This document shows positions 50,681-58,578 of a stretch of DNA of 58,983 bases, in pieces; the stretch's first letter is position 1; each line of letters begins with the position of its first letter. The translations under genes and the position numbers were made by a program. The notes below the pieces were generated by a model that saw only the letters and a program-made list of their open reading frames with translations, was not told where the DNA came from and made no database searches. The stretch lies in assembly GCA_002386465.1 (NCBI GenBank), contig DGIT01000052.1, forward strand, positions 14,135 to 73,117, written 5' to 3'. This DNA is from Burkholderiales bacterium UBA4615. Lineage in GTDB: Bacteria; Pseudomonadota; Gammaproteobacteria; Burkholderiales; Burkholderiaceae_E.

Positions 50681-51744
50681 CGGTCGCCCTCTGGTGCGAC
50701 GCGAGCCAGCGTGGCCAGGGTGACGCCTAATCTGCCATCGATCTCTACCAGTTCTCCGGTGCCAATCACGGCGCCATTGGCCCGAATGGTTACCGCTGAG
50801 CTCAAGGGGCGATTCAGCTCCAGCGCCTGACCCACCTGTAGACGCTTCAACTCGCCCAGAGTCAGGGTGCGCTCACCCAGATCAAACGTCAGTCGAACCG
50901 GCACCTGCTCGATCGGCACCGGTTCATTTTGGGGCGGAGAAGTATCAGACTCGGATGCCATGGCAAATCCTGCCGCTGTCACGGGTTGAAGAACGATCAA
51001 TTGCATGTCCTGCCACTGCACCAGCACACCGATCGTGTCCTGCGTCAGCCAAAGCTGGTTCGACTGACCGAGTTGGGTGTGCTGCATCAGGACGGTGTCG
51101 CCCTGAACTAATCCACCCAGCGCCTGCGTTGTCATCATCGCGGTGCCGATTTGCGCGCGCAGCACGATGGGCAGCGCGTCGTCAGCAAGCACGTTATCCG
51201 CGGGCTCCAGCATATTCACCAGGCCTGCCATCAGCATCAGCCCCAGCGTGCTTGTCGACAGTGCGCCACGCAAGTGAAGACCGTTTCGGCGAAGCGTCAT
51301 GCCGAAGCTGTGAGCAGGCAAAGAGAACGCGTGAGGCGCCCGGTCGATCCGCGAGATGGAGGCCGGCCCGCGTCCAAGAGCTTGCAGTTGGTTGATCAGA
51401 TCGTTTAGGAGGTATTCCAGTGCAGCGCCGGCGAAATGAGCCGACAACTCGGGCACATCGATATCGGGCAGGCGTGCCGCGATCCAAGCCTCGCAGGCCT
51501 GTGCAGACAGACGGATCAGAAAGGGTGCGCCGGCCCAGCTGCACTGCACGACCCAGTCGCCGGAGTCAGGCTCAGACAGTGCTGCAGCAACAGGCCATGG
51601 CTCAAGGGTCAGTGCCCACGGCTCACCTGCAAGCATAACCTCGCGCTCGATGACTCGCTGAGCCAGCAGGCTGCGTGCAGCCGCTTCATTGCGGCTCAAG
51701 CTCGCCCATACCAAGGGGCGGATACCTGGCGAGGTTTGCGTCAT
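50677..51744 (-). CDS. sctQ: T3SS sorting-platform C-ring protein SctQ
   Basis: SctQ (YscQ/HrcQ/FliN-like, 355 residues) forms the cytoplasmic pods with SctK and SctL. The C-terminal SpoA domain is clear at about residues 275-350: VRLTFDLGERTLTLGELKRLQVGQALEL and GTGELVEIDGRLGVTLATL. The N-terminal 200 residues are variable, as in the family. An internal start producing a short SctQ-C product is common, but none is obvious here. It is coupled to sctP and sctR by ATGA overlaps. Confidence 0.9.
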   Translation of the reverse strand: MTQTSPGIRPLVWASLSRNEAAARSLLAQRVIEREVMLAGEPWALTLEPWPVAAALSEPDSGDWVVQCSWAGAPFLIRLSAQACEAWIAARLPDIDVPELSAHFAGAALEYLLNDLINQLQALGRGPASISRIDRAPHAFSLPAHSFGMTLRRNGLHLRGALSTSTLGLMLMAGLVNMLEPADNVLADDALPIVLRAQIGTAMMTTQALGGLVQGDTVLMQHTQLGQSNQLWLTQDTIGVLVQWQDMQLIVLQPVTAAGFAMASESDTSPPQNEPVPIEQVPVRLTFDLGERTLTLGELKRLQVGQALELNRPLSSAVTIRANGAVIGTGELVEIDGRLGVTLATLARVAPEGDR

Positions 51745-52406
51745 GGCCGATCTGGATGCCCTGTTCCAGGAAGTCTTGTCCCAGGATGGCCGTCCGGATG
51801 TCCGCTGGCCTCATTCAGGCAGGGCCACTCCTCATCGTCGGTCTGTACTCGAATCAGTACATTCCTGTTGAGCCGCTGGGCGAGGACGTGTGCTTGCGCA
51901 CGGGCTTGAGTATTGAGATTCTGACGGGCGGCATCGTTACTGCAAATGAAATCAACCTGTAGCCGACCCTCGGCTTCTCGCACGATGACAGTAACCCCGG
52001 GCATTGACTTGAGGTCCATGCGAACCTGACGTGCTCCGTGAGAGCCTTGTTCGACCATCAGCCGCTCGAGCTGACTGCGCAGCAGATCTTGTAACCCAGG
52101 GTCAGGAGCAGGTTGGGCGTGCATCGTGCCGCGCGACACCGCTGCACCGAACAGCTCGAAAGGAGTGGAGTGCTGCGCGACGGTGCTGGGCGGACGATCC
52201 TGTCCCATCTCGCCGTTACCGACGGTGCTGGTCATCGCCCGCTGAAAGCGTTCCTTGGCCTCAGGCGATGGCGCAACACTGCTTGCAGGTGGCTTTTTCT
52301 GGTCGTTGGGGTCTTCATGCGAACGGCGTCCGGAATGTCCGGTCAGTCCGGACGCCGCAGACTGTTCCTTCGAACTGGTCAGACCGACAGGCTGATCGAT
52401 GCTCAT
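51741..52406 (-). CDS. sctP: T3SS needle-length regulator SctP-like protein
   Basis: The 221-residue product is assigned SctP by position between sctO and sctQ and by its composition. The N-terminal 100 residues are disordered, Pro-, Ser- and Gly-rich. The C-terminal part (about 105-200, QVRMDLKSMPGVTVIVREAEGRLQVDFIC) resembles the T3S4 substrate-specificity-switch or FliK-like C-terminal domain. A His-, Gly- and Pro-rich tail (HPDGHPGTRLPGTGHPDRP) is unusual. It would act as ruler and switch with SctU. SctP proteins diverge quickly, so the identification rests partly on context. Confidence 0.75.
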   Translation of the reverse strand: MSIDQPVGLTSSKEQSAASGLTGHSGRRSHEDPNDQKKPPASSVAPSPEAKERFQRAMTSTVGNGEMGQDRPPSTVAQHSTPFELFGAAVSRGTMHAQPAPDPGLQDLLRSQLERLMVEQGSHGARQVRMDLKSMPGVTVIVREAEGRLQVDFICSNDAARQNLNTQARAQAHVLAQRLNRNVLIRVQTDDEEWPCLNEASGHPDGHPGTRLPGTGHPDRP

Positions 52407-52906
52407 GCGTCGTCTCCTGTACCGGCACTCCAGTCGACGCGTTCACGGCGCCGCTCATTGATTTCCTCCAACTCGGCGACTTCTTTACGGTCAGCTTCCT
52501 GAGCCAGCTCCTGCGAATACACCCCGGCCAGCTGTACGAATTTCTCTTTGACCCGCACCGCTGAGGCATGTTGTGCCCGAACTGCCCGCAGCGTATCAAG
52601 CTCGCCGAAGTATGCCTTCTCGGCCTTCGCAAGATTGTCGCGGTGTCGATGCTCCAGTGTGCGAAGGATCACGATTTCCTGTTGAACGGCCTCGATGTCA
52701 CGCAACTTGACGACCCGGTTGCACAGGTCTGAATACAGCGCCTGTTCGTGTGTCAGCGCCGAATCGATGAAACGTGACAGGGTCTGCTCCGTTGCCTCCT
52801 TGTGTGCCTCCGCGGCGCTCACCGTTGCACGCTGACGCCCCACCGCTGCTTCAGCCTTCTCGGTACGAAAGGTCTTGATCGCTAGCAACTCATGCAACAT
52901 GTTCAT
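52403..52906 (-). CDS. sctO: T3SS stalk protein SctO
   Basis: This 167-residue, almost wholly helical protein is rich in charged residues and heptads (RTEKAEAAVGRQRATVSAAEAHKEATEQ; RTLEHRHRDNLAKAEKAYFG). It is the size and shape of SctO/YscO/FliJ, a coiled-coil stalk that links the ATPase to the export gate. It lies between sctN and sctP, the family's place. It overlaps sctP by four bases and follows sctN by seven. Confidence 0.85.
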   Translation of the reverse strand: MNMLHELLAIKTFRTEKAEAAVGRQRATVSAAEAHKEATEQTLSRFIDSALTHEQALYSDLCNRVVKLRDIEAVQQEIVILRTLEHRHRDNLAKAEKAYFGELDTLRAVRAQHASAVRVKEKFVQLAGVYSQELAQEADRKEVAELEEINERRRERVDWSAGTGDDA

Positions 52907-52913
52907 CGATGAC

Positions 52914-54242
52914 TCAGCCTTTCACCAATGATTTAAGGTCAGCCAGTGTTTTGTCCCAGACTGCAGCCTCCTGCGTCCCCTGGCGAAGAAAGGCTTGTAT
53001 CCGCGTCTGGCTGTCGATGGCTTCGTCGGTGGTCGCGTCGCCGCCGCGCTGGTACTCGCCAATCTTCACAAGCAGCTCGACTTCCGCGTACTTGGCCATC
53101 AGTTCACGCAGACGACCCGCATGCGCTCGGTGTTCGGTGCTCACGATATGGTTCATCACCCGACTGGCCGAAGCCAGAACATCGACCGCCGGATAGTGGT
53201 TGGCTGCGCCGAGTTTGCGCGATAGAACGATATGACCGTCGAGAATCGAGCGCGTCTCGTCAGCAATCGGCTCGGTCATGTCGTCGCCTTCAACCAGCAC
53301 GGTGTAGAGCGCGGTGATCGAGCCCGTTTCGTTCATGCCAACGCGCTCCATCAATTTGGGCAGTGTGGCGAACACGCTGGGTGGGTAGCCCCGTCGGGTT
53401 GGCGGCTCTCCGGCCGCCAGTCCGATTTCGCGCTGGGCGCGGGCAAATCGCGTGACGCTATCCATGAGAAAGAGCACCCGCTTGCCCTGGTCGCGAAAGT
53501 ATTCGGCAATTGCGGTGGCGACATACGCGGCTTTGGCGCGCTCCATTGAACTTTTGTCCGAGGTCGCGCAGACCACTACGCTTTTGCGCAGCCCGGCTTC
53601 GCCCAGCTCATGCTCAATGAACTCACGCACCTCACGACCGCGCTCACCAATCAGGGCGATCACGGTGACGTCGACTTCGGCGCCCTTCACCAGCATGCCC
53701 ATGAGGGTCGATTTTCCGCCACCGGCAGCAGCGAAGATGCCCATGCGCTGGCCTTCGCCGCAGGTCAACATGCTGTCGAGCACGCGAACGCCCAGGCGCA
53801 GCGGCGTGTCGATGATCCGGCGTCTCAATGGGTCAGGCGAGTTCGCGAAGACCGGGTAATAGCGAGTCACTTCGAGGGGGCCGCGCTCCGGTTCATCCAT
53901 CGGTCGTCCAAGCCCATCCAGTACGCGCCCTAATAGCCCGTCGCCGACCGGTACCATGTGTTCGCGGCCCGTCGGAATGACCTCGGTTGCGCCGCTGATG
54001 CCATACATTTCTCCGATCGGCGTCAGCAGTGCGGCATCTTTCACGAAGCCAACCACTTCGGCCTTCATTTCGAAGGGTTCACCCGGATTTCGCAGCAGAC
54101 AGACTTCGCCGATCTTCACCGTGGGGACCACAGCTTTGATAATCGTTCCGATCACTTGCGTAACGCGGCCAGTAATCCGAAGGGTTGGGGTCACCTCGAG
54201 AGTCTGCGACATCATCTCGGTGATGTGATCCAGCGGGCCCAT
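52914..54242 (-). CDS. sctN: T3SS ATPase SctN
   Basis: SctN (442 residues) is the hexameric ATPase that strips chaperones and unfolds substrates. Walker A is AAGGGKST at about residues 172-179, Walker B RVLFLMDSVTRFA. The catalytic Glu is in IGERGREVREFIEHEL. YPPSVFATLPKLMERVG and LYTVLVEGDDMTEPIADETRSILDGH complete the family pattern. The N-terminal beta-barrel and the C-terminal helical chaperone-binding part are of normal length. Confidence 0.97.
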   Translation of the reverse strand: MGPLDHITEMMSQTLEVTPTLRITGRVTQVIGTIIKAVVPTVKIGEVCLLRNPGEPFEMKAEVVGFVKDAALLTPIGEMYGISGATEVIPTGREHMVPVGDGLLGRVLDGLGRPMDEPERGPLEVTRYYPVFANSPDPLRRRIIDTPLRLGVRVLDSMLTCGEGQRMGIFAAAGGGKSTLMGMLVKGAEVDVTVIALIGERGREVREFIEHELGEAGLRKSVVVCATSDKSSMERAKAAYVATAIAEYFRDQGKRVLFLMDSVTRFARAQREIGLAAGEPPTRRGYPPSVFATLPKLMERVGMNETGSITALYTVLVEGDDMTEPIADETRSILDGHIVLSRKLGAANHYPAVDVLASASRVMNHIVSTEHRAHAGRLRELMAKYAEVELLVKIGEYQRGGDATTDEAIDSQTRIQAFLRQGTQEAAVWDKTLADLKSLVKG

Positions 54243-54245
54243 GGC

Positions 54246-54917
54246 TTAGTCACGCTCATCGAGGTCGGGGTCGCGCTCGGAGGGGCGCCCCAGGATGCGT
54301 TCGAAGGCCGACTGCAACGAGGCAAGCTGGCTTTCCATGCTTGCCTCGACTAGACCGATCTCGCTTTCGATCAGGCATGCGCCAGCCAGGATTCGTGCGT
54401 CCGCCATGACGTCGATGTATCCGATGCCTGGATAAGCGGCCAGGAGGTTGTTGATACGACTGCGCATCGCCTCGACATCAGCGGGATTTAGCCGCAACAC
54501 GAGTTGCTTCTGATTACGCAAAACGGACAAGGCGTTGCGTACGGTGAGGAAGATGTGAGGTTCGTTGTCGTAGTCGGTGATGATCTTTCGCACGGCCTGC
54601 ATGACCAGGTCCACCATGCGGCCTTCGACCTTGTTGAAGTAATCCACGGTGCGCGCCACACTGTCGATGGCGTGTTCGGATTGTTCTCGCAGCGCTTCCT
54701 CTCGCCCCTCCCGATACCCTCTCTCGCGTTCCGACTGCAGCGCCTCTTTGGCTTGCGACAGGATCAGATTCGACTGTAAAACAGCATCCTGAACGGTTTG
54801 CTCTGCGGTTCGCCAGGCGGCCATCTCCTTGGCTGGAACGACGATGGTGTTTGCGTCCAGACCATGCGCGAGGCGGCGAGCCGGCGTCAGGGGGTGGCGG
54901 GGAAGGATAAAAGCCAT
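54246..54917 (-). CDS. sctL: T3SS stator/sorting-platform protein SctL
   Basis: The 223-residue protein matches SctL/YscL/FliH. A helical N-terminal half (QTVQDAVLQSNLILSQAKEALQSERERGYREGREEAL) includes the ERxxGYxxGxxxG-like region seen in the family. The C-terminal domain (PADVEAMRSRINNLLA, ILAGACLIESEIGLVEASMESQL) binds the SctN N-terminus. SctL dimers link SctN to SctQ. It overlaps the sctK gene by 31 bases. Confidence 0.9.
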   Translation of the reverse strand: MAFILPRHPLTPARRLAHGLDANTIVVPAKEMAAWRTAEQTVQDAVLQSNLILSQAKEALQSERERGYREGREEALREQSEHAIDSVARTVDYFNKVEGRMVDLVMQAVRKIITDYDNEPHIFLTVRNALSVLRNQKQLVLRLNPADVEAMRSRINNLLAAYPGIGYIDVMADARILAGACLIESEIGLVEASMESQLASLQSAFERILGRPSERDPDLDERD

Positions 54918-55582
54918 GATGGATCAGTTCGTTCGGTCAGTTCGAATACAAGTGCCAGGGCCTGATCTGCATCCAACTGTGGCAGTTCGGTCTGCGCCCA
55001 ATCTTTTGCCTGCTCGGGCAGACGTAGCCAGGCGCGCTCTGCCACGGCGGTGCTTGAGGCCTCGAATGCGCGCCAGAGCAATGCAGCACCCCATAGAGGG
55101 CACCATTCGGCCAGTTCAGCGTGCGACAGCTGCACCGATTGGGATAGGCCCGCATGCAGAGCCCCAGCGTCAACGCAGGCAAAGGTGACCGCATCGGTCC
55201 CAATTTTGGATTGCAGTGCAGCGACTGCGTCCTGGGCGATCAGGCGTCTGATGCCAGGAGCGCCCAGCATGGCGCCGGCCAGGGGGATGAGAGGATCCCA
55301 ACCTCGCTTGGGCAAACAGGCCACCCGCAACGCAGGTTCCCCATAGTGCGTGATCGGTGCAAGCTTGAGTGTGTCCCGAAGCGCCTGTGACCAGTGACGA
55401 TGCAGTTGCGCCTGATGCGCCGAGTCTTGAGCGCCCAGATCAAAGAGCGGTGCCGCAGCGGACGGAAGCAATGTTGCAATCCGTTCCGGATGCAGCAGTG
55501 TGCTGGGCAAGCCCTCAAAGCGCATCAGCGCCTCAAGGTGTAGTGGACTCATCCAGGGGAGAGCGGTATCGAGAGGACCCAT
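54887..55582 (-). CDS. sctK: T3SS sorting-platform protein SctK
   Basis: The 231-residue product is assigned SctK (YscK/BscK) by position between sctJ and sctL and by its weak pattern: an N-terminal MGPLDTALPWMSPLHLEALMRF, a Trp-rich helical C-terminus (AELAEWCPLWGAALLWRAF) and no membrane segments. It should bridge SctD and SctQ under the basal body. ATG 55582 with GAGGG nine bases upstream is preferred over TTG 55603. SctK sequences are poorly conserved, so support is mainly contextual. Confidence 0.72.
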   Translation of the reverse strand: MGPLDTALPWMSPLHLEALMRFEGLPSTLLHPERIATLLPSAAAPLFDLGAQDSAHQAQLHRHWSQALRDTLKLAPITHYGEPALRVACLPKRGWDPLIPLAGAMLGAPGIRRLIAQDAVAALQSKIGTDAVTFACVDAGALHAGLSQSVQLSHAELAEWCPLWGAALLWRAFEASSTAVAERAWLRLPEQAKDWAQTELPQLDADQALALVFELTERTDPSWLLSFPATP

Positions 55583-55595
55583 TGACGAAGCCCTC

Positions 55596-56417
55596 TTACT
55601 CAACGCTTTGCGCGGTATTGCGATAGCCTGGCAGCAGTCGGCGGGCTAGCAGAGCCAGCGCAATGACGCTCGCCGACAACAGCGCACCGGCGATGGCCGC
55701 GACAGTGAGCGACACGGAATCAGCGCTCGGAGACGACGCGGCGCCAGCGGAAGCGCCCGATGCCATGTCTGCCGCGGCGCGTGTCGTGTCTTTGGTCGCG
55801 CCACCGTTAGGAGCCTGCGCACTCACCAGAACGACCGTGACTTTCTCCTGGCTTAAACCCGGGATGCTGTTGGTGACCAGCTTGCGGATTTGCGGCACGA
55901 CGGTATCGAGGTTGTAGCCCTCCTGATGCTTAATGAACACTGCGGCTGTAGACGGCACGCTGTTGGCTTCACCCGGGCTGGCACGTTCGGGCAGGACGAC
56001 ATGGACCCTGGCCACCACCACACCGTCGATTTGCGTGAGGGTGGCAGAAAGTTCCTGGGACAACGCGTACAGATAACGGGCGCGCTCCTCAAGTGGAGAC
56101 GAAATCAATCCTTCTTTCTTGAACACATCACCCATGCCAGCGAAGCGTTCGCGCGGTAATCCTTGCGCACGGAGCAGATCGACGGCGCGGCCTACTTGGG
56201 CAGGATCGACCTGGACACCCACCATGCCTTCCTTGCCAGGGATTTTCCTGGCTGCGATACCTGCCTTTTGAAGCGCTGCGAGCACTTCGTTGGATTCCGC
56301 TTCCGGCATGGCTGACATGAGCTCGACCTGATTGCTGCAGCCAACGAGCACCAGTGCGGACAGGAGCGCGACGTGTGCAGCCCTTTTGGCAGCGCGACCA
56401 AGGCGCTGCGTCGTCAT
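55596..56417 (-). CDS. sctJ: T3SS inner-membrane ring lipoprotein SctJ
   Basis: SctJ (YscJ/FliF-like, 273 residues) has a lipobox LVLVGC with Cys27 and two ring-building domains, NEVLAALQKAGIAARKI and SQELSATLTQIDGVVVARVHVVLPERA. A linker leads to a C-terminal membrane helix (about residues 230-255). VFIKHQEGYNLDTVVPQIRKLVTNSIPGL is a typical second-domain segment. The linker before the helix is Ala- and Ser-rich (ASGASAGAASSPSADS). It overlaps sctI by four bases. Confidence 0.95.
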   Translation of the reverse strand: MTTQRLGRAAKRAAHVALLSALVLVGCSNQVELMSAMPEAESNEVLAALQKAGIAARKIPGKEGMVGVQVDPAQVGRAVDLLRAQGLPRERFAGMGDVFKKEGLISSPLEERARYLYALSQELSATLTQIDGVVVARVHVVLPERASPGEANSVPSTAAVFIKHQEGYNLDTVVPQIRKLVTNSIPGLSQEKVTVVLVSAQAPNGGATKDTTRAAADMASGASAGAASSPSADSVSLTVAAIAGALLSASVIALALLARRLLPGYRNTAQSVE

Positions 56418-56863
56418 TGCATCTTGACCAGTTGGTTGATGCCGTCAGTGACCCAGGTGGTTGCTGATCCGATGAACTGGTACTGCAATGACAACTGGGC
56501 AATATTAAGTTGCGCTTTAAGCAGCCCCGCCGTGCTGTTCATGGTTTCCGCAGCTTCAAGCGTGCCACTGATTGAACTCCACGACGTTTGCAGATCCATT
56601 GACACTGATTGCATGCCCGCTAGGATCTGGTCTCCCATACTTTGAGCAGAGTAGGGCGCTGAGGTCACTGACGCCGCAGAGACGCTCGGAGTGGTCTGTG
56701 ACACTGCAACGGGTGCGGGTGGTGGTGGCGCGTTCATGAGTTGCGCAAAGTAGGCTGCGCTGCTGGCTTCAGGCGCGGCAACATTCATGGTCGCGGTTGG
56801 CGCAGCCGCAGTCCCCGTCAGGGGGCTCAAGGCAGTCATGAGTGCGGGGTTGACGATGTCCAT
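56414..56863 (-). CDS. sctI: T3SS inner rod protein SctI
   Basis: This 149-residue protein has a low-complexity Ala-, Pro- and Thr-rich N-terminal 70 residues. Its amphipathic C-terminal helical region (LLKAQLNIAQLSLQYQFIGSATTWVTDGINQLVKM) is typical of SctI/YscI/PrgJ. Rod proteins of this type fasten the needle to the export gate. It opens the sctI-J-K-L-N block. The 33-base gap to the TPR gene upstream carries no visible signal. Confidence 0.85.
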   Translation of the reverse strand: MDIVNPALMTALSPLTGTAAAPTATMNVAAPEASSAAYFAQLMNAPPPPAPVAVSQTTPSVSAASVTSAPYSAQSMGDQILAGMQSVSMDLQTSWSSISGTLEAAETMNSTAGLLKAQLNIAQLSLQYQFIGSATTWVTDGINQLVKMQ

Positions 56864-56896
56864 ATTAGGCCGGGTCGCAAGTCGGTTGGGTCACAA

Positions 56897-57259
56897 TCAA
56901 TCGGATGGTTCGCCGAGCATGGTGCGCGCCAGAACAGCATGTCCGGCTTCTCGGGCAACACGACGACTCTCACTCAGGCGGCCAGCTTGCTGCAGTGCAA
57001 GTGCCAGTAGTGCTTTGATGTCCGGCAGGTCGTCCTGACGAACATTCAACACGGCTTGTTCGAGCAGACGGACCGCTTCATCAGATCTGCCCGCGTTCAG
57101 AAAGCAGACTGCCAGGCCTGCGTAGGCAAAATCTCTGTCTGGGCGAAGCAGCATCAATGCCTCATGGATCGCCTGCGCGCTCGCCACATCGGCGCGTGCG
57201 CTGGCCAACATGCCCACTTGCGCGAGCAGCTGAATCTCCTCTGAATCAAGCAGTTGCAT
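56897..57259 (-). CDS. Small TPR protein, possible T3SS needle chaperone (SctG/YscG-like)
   Basis: With the start at ATG 57259, the product is 120 residues of tetratricopeptide-like helices (QAIHEALMLLRPDRDFAYAGLAVCFLNAGRSDEAVRLLEQAVL). This is close to the 115 residues of YscG/PscG, which chaperones the needle subunit with YscE. The ATG overlaps the chaperone gene upstream by 14 bases. A longer start at 57364 would overlap it by 119 bases and add a low-complexity stretch. Other T3SS TPR proteins (HrpB1 class) cannot be excluded, because no needle gene lies in the window. Confidence 0.6.
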   Translation of the reverse strand: MQLLDSEEIQLLAQVGMLASARADVASAQAIHEALMLLRPDRDFAYAGLAVCFLNAGRSDEAVRLLEQAVLNVRQDDLPDIKALLALALQQAGRLSESRRVAREAGHAVLARTMLGEPSD

Positions 57260-57740
57260 CGTTCGATCGATCGGCTGACCCCAGTAGGCTGATGATGGCG
57301 CGAGCGCGCTCCGCGACGGCATCGAAGCCGGCATGTGAGCCGCAGTATTCGTTGACATGCTCAAGCATCACCCGGCACTCGGCTTCCTGACCCATTAGCA
57401 ACAGGCATTCCGCCGCAGACAGTGCATGGCGGGGTTGGTCAGGTTCCAGATAGGCGCAGAACTGGTTAAAGCCCACGGCATCTTCGTAGCGCTTGAGCAG
57501 CTTGCAAGTCAGCGCGAGGCCACGCAGATAGCGCACTTCAGTGGGCGCATACAGAGCCAGCAGTCGAAAGACATCGAAGGCCTGTTCGATGTGCCCCTGG
57601 GTGGCGTACTGGTAGGCCAGCCCATACAGGCCCTCGGTCACCGAATGGTCGAGTCGAGATGCCGAGGGCAGGGCCTCCAGCCCTTTTTTCAGCGCTGCCA
57701 GGGGATCTTGATGCAGGCTGGGGGGCGCAGTGGTCGACAT
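57246..57740 (-). CDS. Class II T3SS translocator chaperone (SycD/LcrH-like)
   Basis: This 164-residue TPR protein has the LcrH pattern GLYGLAYQYATQGHIEQAFDVFRLLALYAPTEVRYLRGLALTCKLLKRYEDAVGFNQFCAYLEPDQPRHA in sequence pieces, ending with a third repeat (SAAECLLLMGQEAECRVML). Such chaperones bind both translocators before secretion, which fits its location just downstream of the two translocator genes. ATG 57740 is preferred over one at 57800, which would overlap the translocator gene by 50 bases. Confidence 0.9.
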   Translation of the reverse strand: MSTTAPPSLHQDPLAALKKGLEALPSASRLDHSVTEGLYGLAYQYATQGHIEQAFDVFRLLALYAPTEVRYLRGLALTCKLLKRYEDAVGFNQFCAYLEPDQPRHALSAAECLLLMGQEAECRVMLEHVNEYCGSHAGFDAVAERARAIISLLGSADRSNDATA

Positions 57741-57750
57741 GGGTATAGGC

Positions 57751-58524
57751 TCAGAATCGTTGCGAGATTTTGCCGGCGGTATCGACGCGACTTTGCTCAT
57801 TTTGCTGCAGCACCTGCTGGATGGATTTGATCAGGTCCAGCATTTCCCGAACAGTGTCGTTGGCGTTGGATTGAGCAGTCTGAGCGACTTCGGCAACCTT
57901 GTCCCAGTTTGCGCGTGCAATGTCGGCTTGGGCCGCTTGGTTCTTGGCTGCAGCGGCGCCGATGTCAAAGGAGCCACCCACGGCCTCTCCGGCACCTTTG
58001 CCAATCGCCATGTTCGCATTGCTACCGCCTATTCCACCGGCAATGTTGCAAAAACCGCTCACAATTCTCCCGACTCCCGCAGTAATGGCAGCGTCGTAGG
58101 TGTGCTTGGCCGACAGCGTCATCTGTTCGATGGCGCCTTCCTTGGCTTTGACGATCGCGTTGGTCTGCTCCTGGCGAATCTCCCGCGAGCTGCTGCGTAT
58201 CTCCTTGGCGAAATCGAGCATCAGCAAAAGGAAGCGATTGACGTCATTAGTCAGGGTTGGCTGATCATTGCCAAGCTTATGCAGAGGCCCGCCCGAGTTG
58301 CCCGGATTGATGGCGGCATCCGTCTGAATCAGGCTTAAGAGGTCAAGGTCGTTATTCGAAATGGAACGAAAAACAGGATCCAAAAGATAGCGCGGATCGT
58401 CCAAAGCCCTGATGTCTCCGTGAGAAGCTGGAGCCAGCCTCGTCTGCAGTGGCCCCGTAGCTTCCGTGTTTGACTCCGAGATGCGCGGCATCGGCCCGGT
58501 TTGCCCAACATTCGAGATCGTCAT
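57751..58524 (-). CDS. Putative minor T3SS translocator (SctB; YopD/BopD-like) with embedded HtrA motif
   Basis: The 257-residue protein is assigned by position between the SctE-like gene and the LcrH-like chaperone, and by layout. It has a flexible N-terminus, a weak hydrophobic Gly-rich segment (about 145-190) and an amphipathic C-terminal helix (about 195-250, VREMLDLIKSIQQVLQQNEQSR), as in YopD/BopD. It has no signal peptide, as expected for a T3SS substrate. Residues 66-81 read IQTDAAINPGNSGGPL, the exact HtrA/DegP catalytic Ser signature (Ser77). No protease His or Asp precedes it, so it should not be a protease. How the motif arose is unexplained. Confidence 0.7.
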   Translation of the reverse strand: MTISNVGQTGPMPRISESNTEATGPLQTRLAPASHGDIRALDDPRYLLDPVFRSISNNDLDLLSLIQTDAAINPGNSGGPLHKLGNDQPTLTNDVNRFLLLMLDFAKEIRSSSREIRQEQTNAIVKAKEGAIEQMTLSAKHTYDAAITAGVGRIVSGFCNIAGGIGGSNANMAIGKGAGEAVGGSFDIGAAAAKNQAAQADIARANWDKVAEVAQTAQSNANDTVREMLDLIKSIQQVLQQNEQSRVDTAGKISQRF

Positions 58525-58578
58525 GGGTCAGTCCTAGTTGATTTCCAGAGTGAAGTGTTCTGCTGCCATCAGGCTAGA

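Noticed and set aside
57751..58524. Active HtrA/DegP serine protease
   Set aside because: Only the Ser signature is present. There is no trypsin-like His or Asp segment, no signal peptide and no PDZ domain, and the rest is translocator-like.
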